Positions 53,349 through 61,312 of a stretch of DNA of 64,000 nucleotides are shown here, piece by piece. Where the stretch lies: contig JBEKIL010000005.1 of NCBI GenBank assembly GCA_050011775.1, positions 190,719 through 254,718 on the forward strand, read 5' to 3'. A program made the position numbers and the translations under genes. Within the stretch, counting starts at the first letter, position 1, and each line of letters begins with the position of its first letter. Under the pieces are notes generated by a model. The model saw only the letters and a program-made list of their open reading frames with translations, ran no database searches and was not told the origin of the DNA. Source of the stretch: CAVZMI01 sp050011775 (GTDB lineage Bacteria > Bacteroidota > Ignavibacteria > UBA10030 > CAVZMI01).

Positions 53349-53877
53349 AATATTTCTTTTCGCCGGGATGGTTTTAATACTTTCTGCAGGATGCGAGGAG
53401 AAAATCAAGCCTTCGGTACTCCAGACCGGCATACAGGGTGAAATGCCCACACAGGAAAGCTGGAATACCACCGTGACTTTTTCCGATTCCGGGAAAATCA
53501 AGGCCGTGCTTCATGCAGGCCACATCGCTAAATATGCGTCACAACGAATGACGTTCATTGACGGGAACGTTCGGGTCGATTTCTATGATAACAATGAGAA
53601 CCATACATCTGTACTGACATCGCGAAAGGCTAATGTTAACGACCTGAACCATGACCTCGAAGCCATAGATAATGTGGTCGTTGTTTCCGACAGCGGAACG
53701 ATACTGCGGACGGAGCAACTCCAGTGGACGAACGCAACACGAATAATCCATACAAAAAGCTTTGTCAGCATTTCTTCAGCGACGGAGGATCTACAGGGAA
53801 CCGGGTTGGAGTCAGATCAGAGTCTTAAAAATTATAAAATATTCAATGTCTCGGGTGAATCCAAAAAACAAAAATAA
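53332..53877 (+). CDS. lptC: LPS export protein LptC (lipoprotein form)
   Basis: A protein of 181 residues with a hydrophobic N-terminus and lipobox LSAGCEE, so it is probably acylated. The classic enterobacterial LptC is anchored by a plain helix instead. The rest is a beta-rich domain of the YrbK/LptC type with DGNVRVDFYDNNEN and SRKANVNDLNHDLEAIDNVVV. It would hand LPS from the LptBFG extractor to LptA in the periplasm. It overlaps kdsD by 17 nt and the LptA-like gene by 32 nt. Confidence 0.8.
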   Translation: MITRFKIFLFAGMVLILSAGCEEKIKPSVLQTGIQGEMPTQESWNTTVTFSDSGKIKAVLHAGHIAKYASQRMTFIDGNVRVDFYDNNENHTSVLTSRKANVNDLNHDLEAIDNVVVVSDSGTILRTEQLQWTNATRIIHTKSFVSISSATEDLQGTGLESDQSLKNYKIFNVSGESKKQK

Positions 53878-55162
53878 CGCCGGAATTGGAATTCATCTGC
53901 ACCGACATATTCCGGGAGTGCTTTCCATTGCACTGCTTGCATCCGGGCTGCAAATTCATGCGCAGGATAGTACCGCTGTTGTACTCCGTCGTGCCGATAG
54001 TTTCAACATGATCAACGAAAAAATCCGGGAAGTAATAGGAAACGTGGAATTTCGGCAGGGAAACATTTTCGTCTCATGCGATAAGGCAATCCAGTATCTT
54101 ATGATGAACCGCGTAGAACTGCGGGGAAATGTCCGGGTCATCCAGGATACGGTCACGCTTACTGCACCTCACGGTTTTTACGACGGAAACACAAAAATCG
54201 CCTCTGGAGACGGCGGCGTCACATTGAACAATGGACACATGACGATCAACGCCGATTCCGGCATATACTTGACCAAAGAGAAAAAAGCTTTTTTTAACCG
54301 CAATATGATGGTGGTCGACTCTGCATCGGTTCTTCTTGCACATGAAGGAACCTACGATCAAAAAAAAAGGAAAGCCGAATGCAGAGGGAATGTGAAGGTC
54401 AGGAGCAAGACGGACAATACGATCGTCTATGGAAATTTTCTGGAACATTTTGATGAAAACAATTATACGCGTATTCCCGACATGCCGCGGCTTGTGCGGT
54501 TCGACACCACCAACGAAACAATCGATACACTGATCATCGTCAGTAAGCTGATGGAATCATATGATGACTCAACTAAAAGATTTATCGCCTCCGATAGCGT
54601 CCGATTGTTACGCGGCCAGACAGCTGCATGTGCCGGGAAAGGAACGTATTACCCTGGAAAGGACCGGATTATCCTCGAATCATCACCAATTGTCTGGTAC
54701 GAACAAAACCAGCTCAGCGGCGATACAATCGTCATTACCATGAAACAACGAAAACTGGAGCGCATAATCGTCCGCGGAAATGCCTTTGCGGTTTCTAAAA
54801 GTGATTCATTAACGATAACCCGCTTCAACCAGTTGACAGGACGGGATCTGACGATGGAATTCCTGGAGGGAAAAATTAGACGAATTGTTGTTGAACAGAC
54901 AGCTACTAGTCTCTATTATTTGTACGAGGAACAGACGCCCAATGGAGCCAATAAATCCAGCGGCGATATAATCACACTCCTTTTCTCAAAAGGCCGACTT
55001 CAGGACATTAACGTCGTGGGCGGTGTGCAGGGAAATTACTACCCTGAGAAAATGGTCAGGGGGAAAGAGGGCGACTACAATCTTGCAGGATTTAAATGGG
55101 TGACTCATCGCCCTTCATTCCGATATATCGGCGACACTATCGTTGAAAAAGATTATGAATAA
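53846..55162 (+). CDS. LptA/OstA-like periplasmic LPS transport protein (long form)
   Basis: A protein of about 438 residues from ATG 53846, with a signal ending QIHAQD. It carries several OstA-like beta units (GNVEFRQGNIFVSCDKAIQY, GNVRVIQDTVTLTAPHGFY, CRGNVKVRSKTDNTIVYGN), more than double the length of enterobacterial LptA. It probably forms the bridge that carries LPS across the periplasm. The longer in-frame start at 53762 lies well inside lptC. The stop overlaps the lptB start. Confidence 0.82.
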   Translation: MSRVNPKNKNNAGIGIHLHRHIPGVLSIALLASGLQIHAQDSTAVVLRRADSFNMINEKIREVIGNVEFRQGNIFVSCDKAIQYLMMNRVELRGNVRVIQDTVTLTAPHGFYDGNTKIASGDGGVTLNNGHMTINADSGIYLTKEKKAFFNRNMMVVDSASVLLAHEGTYDQKKRKAECRGNVKVRSKTDNTIVYGNFLEHFDENNYTRIPDMPRLVRFDTTNETIDTLIIVSKLMESYDDSTKRFIASDSVRLLRGQTAACAGKGTYYPGKDRIILESSPIVWYEQNQLSGDTIVITMKQRKLERIIVRGNAFAVSKSDSLTITRFNQLTGRDLTMEFLEGKIRRIVVEQTATSLYYLYEEQTPNGANKSSGDIITLLFSKGRLQDINVVGGVQGNYYPEKMVRGKEGDYNLAGFKWVTHRPSFRYIGDTIVEKDYE

Positions 55163-55943
55163 AAAGAAAATAACCCGGGTAAAATCAATCTCGAAAACTC
55201 CGCAAATTCTCGGAGATACCCTTCGTTCGGAAGGACTCTTCAAACGATATAAAAAACGTTTCGTCGTCAAGAATGTTACGATCGACGTACGTCAGGGAGA
55301 ATGTGTCGGATTGCTCGGACCGAATGGCGCCGGAAAGACAACGACATTTTATATGATGATAGGAATGATCGCACCGACCAAAGGAAGAGTATTTTTGAAT
55401 AGCCGGGAAATCACCGATGAACCGATGTATGTCCGTGCACAACTCGGCCTCGGTTACCTTCCGCAGGAAGCGTCAATATTCCGAAAAATGAATGTACGCG
55501 ACAATATACTCGCCGTACTCGAAATGATGCCGCTAAGCCCGGCTCAACGGAACGAGCGGGCAGATCAATTGCTCGAGGACTTCGGACTCACCCATCTGGC
55601 AAAAAGCCTCGGGTATATGCTCTCGGGAGGTGAACGGCGGCGTACTGAAATCGCCCGGGCACTGGCAACAAACCCGAAATTCATTCTACTCGATGAACCG
55701 TTTGCCGGTATCGATCCGATCGCTGTCGAAGAAGTTATGCGAATTGTCCGTGAACTGAAGAACCGATCGATCGGAGTTCTCGTTACCGATCATAATGTGC
55801 ACGAAACACTTTCCATAACCGATCGTGCATACCTGTTATTCGAAGGGCAAATCCTCATGACAGGGACGTCTCAATCGCTGGCAAATGACAAGGAGGCACG
55901 CAGGTTATATCTCGGCGAGAAATTTAAACTCGATCGATATTAA
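55155..55943 (+). CDS. lptB: LPS export ABC transporter ATPase LptB
   Basis: A protein of about 262 residues. Walker A is GPNGAGKTTT, the signature LSGGERRRTEIARA and Walker B FILLDEPFAGIDP, all as in LptB. The N-terminal 25 residues are an extra basic stretch. The ATG at 55155 overlaps the previous stop. It powers extraction of LPS from the inner membrane with LptF and LptG, which are not in the window. aroF starts 24 nt later. Confidence 0.94.
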   Translation: MNKKKITRVKSISKTPQILGDTLRSEGLFKRYKKRFVVKNVTIDVRQGECVGLLGPNGAGKTTTFYMMIGMIAPTKGRVFLNSREITDEPMYVRAQLGLGYLPQEASIFRKMNVRDNILAVLEMMPLSPAQRNERADQLLEDFGLTHLAKSLGYMLSGGERRRTEIARALATNPKFILLDEPFAGIDPIAVEEVMRIVRELKNRSIGVLVTDHNVHETLSITDRAYLLFEGQILMTGTSQSLANDKEARRLYLGEKFKLDRY

Positions 55944-55967
55944 TACTTCGAAGGAAGGAATCACATT

Positions 55968-56984
55968 ATGGTAGTCGTTGTCGAAAAAAATGCAACTGAA
56001 GCGGATATCGAAAGAATCATCAAAACGCTGCAGGATATGGGATTCGATGTTCACCGATCGACAGGCGTGAACCAGACCGTTCTCGGTGCAATCGGCGTCC
56101 AGCCTGATTTCGATACCCGACACGTGCAGATACTTCCGGGTGTCGTCGAGGTCTATCGGATTACCGAGCCGTTTAAACTTGCGAGCCGCTCGTTCAAACG
56201 GGAAGACTCGGCATACAAGATCAAGGACATAACCATCGGTGGACCTGAAGTTGTCGTGATGGCCGGTCCATGCGCTATAGAATCAGAGGAGCAAATCTTT
56301 ACCATAGCAAAACATGTGGCGCAGCAGGGTGCACGTGTATTGCGCGGCGGCGCATTTAAACCGCGGACGTCCCCCTATGCATTCCAGGGGCTCGGTGAAG
56401 ACGGCCTTCGCCTGATGAGACAGGCCGCAGATAAAAATGGATTGCTCGTCATCACGGAGGTGATGGATCGAAGTCAGATCCGTCTTGTCGAAAAATATGC
56501 CGATATCCTTCAGATTGGAGCACGAAACATGCAGAATTTCACCTTCCTGAAGGCTCTGGGTAAGGCATCAAAACCTGTAATGCTGAAACGTGGACTTTCA
56601 GCGACCATAGAAGAATGGCTGATGTCCGCCGAATATATTCTCTCGGGCGGAAACCATCAGGTCATTCTGTGCGAGCGGGGAATACGAACGTTTGAAACCG
56701 CGACACGCAACACAATGGACATCAGTGCTATTCCCGTAATCCATAAAAAAAGTCATCTGCCGATTATCGCCGATCCATCTCATGGCACCGGTCTGCGGGA
56801 TAAAGTCATTCCGATGGCACGTGCAGCGGTTGCGGCGGGTGCCGACGGCCTGATCATCGAGGTGCACCATGATCCCACCCATGCTAAATCGGATGGTCCG
56901 CAATCGCTCGAACCCGATCAATTTACACAACTAATGAAAGAAATCAGGATCATCGCCAATGCAATCGGCCGTTCAATCGCTTAG
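55968..56984 (+). CDS. aroF: 3-deoxy-7-phosphoheptulonate (DAHP) synthase, type I-beta with regulatory domain
   Basis: A protein of 338 residues. The first 70 form a ferredoxin-like regulatory domain, as in the Thermotoga enzyme, where it mediates feedback inhibition by Tyr and Phe. The barrel has AGPCAIES, RGGAFKPRTSPYAFQG and DPSHGTGLR. It condenses phosphoenolpyruvate with erythrose-4-phosphate, the entry to aromatic synthesis. It is related in fold to kdsA at the operon's other end and starts 24 nt after lptB. Confidence 0.93.
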   Translation: MVVVVEKNATEADIERIIKTLQDMGFDVHRSTGVNQTVLGAIGVQPDFDTRHVQILPGVVEVYRITEPFKLASRSFKREDSAYKIKDITIGGPEVVVMAGPCAIESEEQIFTIAKHVAQQGARVLRGGAFKPRTSPYAFQGLGEDGLRLMRQAADKNGLLVITEVMDRSQIRLVEKYADILQIGARNMQNFTFLKALGKASKPVMLKRGLSATIEEWLMSAEYILSGGNHQVILCERGIRTFETATRNTMDISAIPVIHKKSHLPIIADPSHGTGLRDKVIPMARAAVAAGADGLIIEVHHDPTHAKSDGPQSLEPDQFTQLMKEIRIIANAIGRSIA

Positions 56985-57000
56985 AAATCGATGTGAAACA

Positions 57001-58119
57001 ATGAAATCATATATTAAAAACACTTCTTCACCATATCGGATCTCAATTCTCGGTGTCGGGTTGATTGGCGGTTCCCTAGGACTCGCATTCAAGTCGGCGC
57101 AGGACACCGTCGAAATCACAGGCTATGCCAGTCGCAAAACGCTTCGCAGGGCACTGAGGCGTGGTGCGATAGATTTTGCCGCATTCGATCTTGAAACAGC
57201 AGTCGCCGATGCCGATTGCGTCATTCTTGGAATGCCCATCGAAGCAATACGGACGACTCTGAAAACAATCGGCCCCTTTCTCAAACGGGGTGCGATCGTT
57301 ACAGATGTAGGGAGTGTCAAACAAATAATCGTTCAGGATGCACAACGGTACCTTCCCTCAAGTGTGACATTCATCGGGGGACATCCGATGGCCGGTACTG
57401 AAAACCGCGGGATTGTAGCGGCCGATCCGCTGTTGTTCCAAAACGCCGTCTATGTTCTCTGTCCGGCGCGAGGGAATAAAATCCCACGAAGCTCCCGGTT
57501 TATCCGGTTACTCGAATCGACAGGCGCACGGCTGTTATTCCTCGATCCGAAAACCCACGACCGAATCGCAGCGGCTGTGAGTCATGTTCCTCAGCTCCTC
57601 GCGGTAGCAATGATGAATATCGTCGGAGCGGCCGACAGCAATCGTCATCCGGCACTTCAACTTGCAGCAGGAGGTTTCCGGGATATCACGCGTATTGCTT
57701 CCAGTCCCTATGAAATCTGGGATGATATTTTACGTTATAATAAGAGCGAAATACGAAAAGTGCTTCGGCTGCTGATCCGTCATATAGGTAAATATCCGAA
57801 CAGAATTACAGCAAGAAAGACCGGACTCAAGAAAGAATTTCAACGTGCTAAAGAGCTCCGGGATGCAATTCCGAAAAACACAAAAGGCTTTCTAGCCCCT
57901 CTGCACGACATATATGTTCAGATCAAGGACGAACCTGGTTCGCTGAAGAAAATGACAGGCACTCTGGCAAAGAATCGCATTAACATTAAAGACATCGAAT
58001 TGTTGAAGATCCGGGAAGGCACGGGAGGAACATTCCGCCTGTCGTTCGATTCGGCTTCCATTGCGGCTTTTGCCGTGAAAGTCTTGCAGAAACGAGGACT
58101 CGATGCAGTACAAATGTAA
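57001..58119 (+). CDS. tyrA: Prephenate dehydrogenase with C-terminal ACT domain
   Basis: A protein of about 372 residues. ISILGVGLIGGSLGLAFK near residue 15 is the NAD-binding loop, and GGHPMAGTENRG with SHVPQLLAV are TyrA signature segments. The last 80 residues (YVQIKDEPGSLKKMTGTLA) form an ACT domain expected to bind tyrosine. It makes 4-hydroxyphenylpyruvate for Tyr. An alternative ATG at 56959 overlaps aroF by 26 nt and has AGGA upstream, so the start is uncertain by 14 codons. Confidence 0.92.
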   Translation: MKSYIKNTSSPYRISILGVGLIGGSLGLAFKSAQDTVEITGYASRKTLRRALRRGAIDFAAFDLETAVADADCVILGMPIEAIRTTLKTIGPFLKRGAIVTDVGSVKQIIVQDAQRYLPSSVTFIGGHPMAGTENRGIVAADPLLFQNAVYVLCPARGNKIPRSSRFIRLLESTGARLLFLDPKTHDRIAAAVSHVPQLLAVAMMNIVGAADSNRHPALQLAAGGFRDITRIASSPYEIWDDILRYNKSEIRKVLRLLIRHIGKYPNRITARKTGLKKEFQRAKELRDAIPKNTKGFLAPLHDIYVQIKDEPGSLKKMTGTLAKNRINIKDIELLKIREGTGGTFRLSFDSASIAAFAVKVLQKRGLDAVQM

Positions 58120-58146
58120 GCTCTTCCATCCATTCACAGACATTGA

Positions 58147-59028
58147 ATGATCGATCATCTTACAATCCGTGCTTACGCGAAAATAAATCTCGGGCTCCAC
58201 ATCCTCGGTGAACGGGATGACGGTTACCACGATCTCGAAACCCTCTTCTATCCTGTGGATATTTTCGATGAAATCGAATTGAGACCGTATAAAAACGACG
58301 TCGTCATATCCTGTGATCATCCTGACGTTCCCACAGACTCTACAAATCTTTGCGCACGCGCAACAAACAGCCTTCGAGCACATCTTAAATACCGCGACGG
58401 ACTTCACATTACGATCAATAAAAATATTCCTGTCGGAGGCGGACTTGGAGGAGGAAGCAGCGACGCAGCGGCTGTACTACTTGCGCTACGGGAATTCTGG
58501 CAGGCGGATGTCCCCGACGATGAGCTTACCCGTCTGGCTTCCGGTATCGGGGCTGATGTCACATATTTTCTCCGTCCTACAGCGGCAATCGCCACCGGAC
58601 GGGGAGACACACTGGAATATTTTGATTATGCACTCCCCTACTGGGTAGTCGTTGTTTATCCTAATATTCAGGTTTCGACTGCATGGGCCTATAAAAATTT
58701 TCAGCTTAGAATGGAAGAACGAAAAAACCTGCGGGAACTTGTCGAACAACACCAGTACGATCTTAATCTGTGGAAAGCGGAAATGCAGAACGATTTCGAA
58801 GAAATAGTATATGCCGAATACCCTGAAATTGCGGACGTGAAAGACACCCTGTATCGCGGCGGTGCAGGATTTGCCCTTCTCTCTGGAAGCGGTTCATCGG
58901 TCTTCGGACTTTTTGAATCTCAGATCGATGCCGAGGATACCGCCGATGCGCTTCTCGCGGATTATCAGGTGTTCCTTTCGCCGCCTAATTTCATTCCGGA
59001 CTTTGAAGGACTGAGACCGGCATTCTAA
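58147..59028 (+). CDS. ispE: 4-diphosphocytidyl-2-C-methyl-D-erythritol kinase
   Basis: A protein of 293 residues of the GHMP kinase family. AYAKINLGLHILG at the start, PVGGGLGGGSSDAAAVL (the ATP loop) near 97 and LSGSGSSVFGLFE near 255 are IspE motifs. It phosphorylates CDP-methylerythritol in the MEP pathway of isoprenoid synthesis. It follows tyrA by 27 nt and appears to be the last gene of the kdsA operon, as the next gene has different composition and a 107-nt gap. Confidence 0.94.
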   Translation: MIDHLTIRAYAKINLGLHILGERDDGYHDLETLFYPVDIFDEIELRPYKNDVVISCDHPDVPTDSTNLCARATNSLRAHLKYRDGLHITINKNIPVGGGLGGGSSDAAAVLLALREFWQADVPDDELTRLASGIGADVTYFLRPTAAIATGRGDTLEYFDYALPYWVVVVYPNIQVSTAWAYKNFQLRMEERKNLRELVEQHQYDLNLWKAEMQNDFEEIVYAEYPEIADVKDTLYRGGAGFALLSGSGSSVFGLFESQIDAEDTADALLADYQVFLSPPNFIPDFEGLRPAF

Positions 59029-59135
59029 TTCCCGAATTCAACCCCCATCGTAAATATTTTCTAAAAACTATTGACATTTCAATGTTTGAGTATTAAGTTA
59101 CTGTCAAGAGTATAAATAGGCATCCCTCAGAAGCA

Positions 59136-61292
59136 ATGGCAGCCCATATTTCATCATCTCACAGCAGGTTTCTTAGATATCTTCAATTTAGCGTTATCGT
59201 TGTGAGCCTTATAAACTTGATCATTCCCCCTGCTATTAGCCAGGTGAAGATAAGAGAGCGAGTTTCAATCCACCCGTCAGGTGCACATACAGCTTCTGTC
59301 GGAGATCATAACATCAACGTTATACTTACGTGGACGCCGACACGACTAATAGGAATGGATTATTTATGGAGTCAACCTATATTTCCCGGTGGAAATCCGG
59401 AAGATTGGTTGACGTGTGAATATGGATGCGTGAAGTCGATCCATTGGTCACCCGGAGATACACTTGAACCCGATTATATTCCCGGTTTCTATGAAGTCGA
59501 CATGATTGGCCATGGTGGATTTACATTTTCACCATATTTGGTTTTTGATGAATACACGACATACGCTCAGGAGCATTTCTCTGTGTATGTTGATGGGAGG
59601 TTGGCCTTTAAAGATTCTATTGATAGCGTGACTGCGGTTATACCAGATCCATATATTTATTATTTAACTCAGTGGAAACCAATTTATCTTCCTATATTTA
59701 ATCGTTCGGATATAGAACTTTCAAAAGAAGTAGATACAATGCAATCAAATACAAAACAATACATTAATGTTACGGGAAGTATTGTTGAGCGTTGTAATGA
59801 AATTAGTCCAACGTGGTGTGCTTTTGTCGATAAGGTGACATATGAGATTGAATCAGGAAGTGAGTATGCACGATTATATAATTTCGATAAAGATACCGTC
59901 TATGGAACAACGGTGACGGACTTTACATCTGACAGTTTGAGATATCTCTGTCTTGAAGCAGTGCCCGGCGCCCAGGGAGATTCAGTAAATATGGTGGTGA
60001 TCCGAGTGACAGTGAATGGGATTACCAAACGGGATAGTATATTCATTGTACCCAGGGATACATTGTTTGTCACTTTCGATCCACCGAAGATCTCACCCGG
60101 CGGGACATCCAATATTATCTTGAAAAGACGTGTGAACGGTGTAATTAATGATCTTCCTGAATCGCAGTCATGCGAGATCGGAATTATCGGGGGATGTAAT
60201 TATGGGAAGTTGGTTACGAGCGCGGGGGAGGGAAATTATTTTTGTGATGTAGTGCCGCCATTCCAGTTCGTGGCAGATTCAACGATAGATACGACTGATG
60301 CAGTAGTAGCGATTCGTGTTGGAATATTCGAAGGCGGCGGCAGTGTCGGTAAAATCATGCCGGCAGAGAATAGATCGGAGAAGGTACCGGTATTAAGTCG
60401 ATTGACGAAAGAAGGGGAGAACAAATATCGACAGCGGATACCAAAACGACCTAATTTATCGTTAAGAGGTAAAAGTGAATCGGCAAAGTTAGCATCAGAG
60501 GGAGGGTGTAGTGCTGAGACTTTTCAATATGAATCATTTACTGTGGGAGATGTGGAGGTGGAAGATACCTGTGAAACCATTGAAGGTTATATTAAGAGAA
60601 AATATATAGATGAACATCTGCCAGATCCTAGAATTAAGAATGTGACCGACGAAATGATCGATATAAAAAAAACAGACGAGAATGAAGGATGTGGCAAAGA
60701 TCCCGCCGCTGCAGGGTCGACTCTTCATGGTAAATGGGATTATAATCCTATTTATGCTAGTATGACCTATTTTATAACTCAGCTGAAAATTAATATTGAG
60801 TGGGGATACTGCTATGATAATTTGAAACGAATGTTTGGTGACGGTTTAATATTCTTTGATGAAGCTGATTTGCCAGAGACCATGGATAGATATGATATAG
60901 CAGAAAGGATGTATAAAAGTCTGCTGAATTTCAAAGGTCAAGGTAAGGTTCAGTTGCCAATTTCATATTATCCTCTTTCCGAAATACGGGCACATGAATT
61001 AACACATGTCAATTGGTACAAGGCGCAAGCTAAAGAAATATTCGATAAAGCTTTAGCTGATGTAAATAATTCACCACTACCACCTGATTGGTGTCATAAT
61101 GTTAAAACATGGGAGCAATTGATTGAAAAACGTGAAAAGGAATTTAAGGAAAAAATTGAAAGTATTATAAAAGATTGGAATGCACTTAAGGATGAAGAAA
61201 AGGATGCGTATGAAGCTGGTTATACTGAAATTACTAGACTGAAATGTATACTTGAAGATAGGTTTCCAGTACTTAAAAGTATAGGAAAATAA
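59136..61292 (+). CDS. Large exported protein with an HExxH motif
   Basis: A protein of 718 residues with a signal ending PPAISQ. The first 400 residues are beta-rich and contain repeated DSxxxV and TVNGITKRDSIF-like strands, suggestive of immunoglobulin-like domains. The C-terminal part has eight or more Cys and the sequence RAH620-E-L-T-H624VNW, the zincin HExxH pattern, followed by a Lys/Glu-rich helix and YEAGYTEITRL, which could give a third ligand. It may be a surface metalloprotease, but I recognise no family. The gene is more AT-rich than the operon before it. The next gene starts 20 nt on. Confidence 0.65.
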   Translation: MAAHISSSHSRFLRYLQFSVIVVSLINLIIPPAISQVKIRERVSIHPSGAHTASVGDHNINVILTWTPTRLIGMDYLWSQPIFPGGNPEDWLTCEYGCVKSIHWSPGDTLEPDYIPGFYEVDMIGHGGFTFSPYLVFDEYTTYAQEHFSVYVDGRLAFKDSIDSVTAVIPDPYIYYLTQWKPIYLPIFNRSDIELSKEVDTMQSNTKQYINVTGSIVERCNEISPTWCAFVDKVTYEIESGSEYARLYNFDKDTVYGTTVTDFTSDSLRYLCLEAVPGAQGDSVNMVVIRVTVNGITKRDSIFIVPRDTLFVTFDPPKISPGGTSNIILKRRVNGVINDLPESQSCEIGIIGGCNYGKLVTSAGEGNYFCDVVPPFQFVADSTIDTTDAVVAIRVGIFEGGGSVGKIMPAENRSEKVPVLSRLTKEGENKYRQRIPKRPNLSLRGKSESAKLASEGGCSAETFQYESFTVGDVEVEDTCETIEGYIKRKYIDEHLPDPRIKNVTDEMIDIKKTDENEGCGKDPAAAGSTLHGKWDYNPIYASMTYFITQLKINIEWGYCYDNLKRMFGDGLIFFDEADLPETMDRYDIAERMYKSLLNFKGQGKVQLPISYYPLSEIRAHELTHVNWYKAQAKEIFDKALADVNNSPLPPDWCHNVKTWEQLIEKREKEFKEKIESIIKDWNALKDEEKDAYEAGYTEITRLKCILEDRFPVLKSIGK

Positions 61293-61312
61293 AAGTGGAA
61301 CCGGAGAATATT

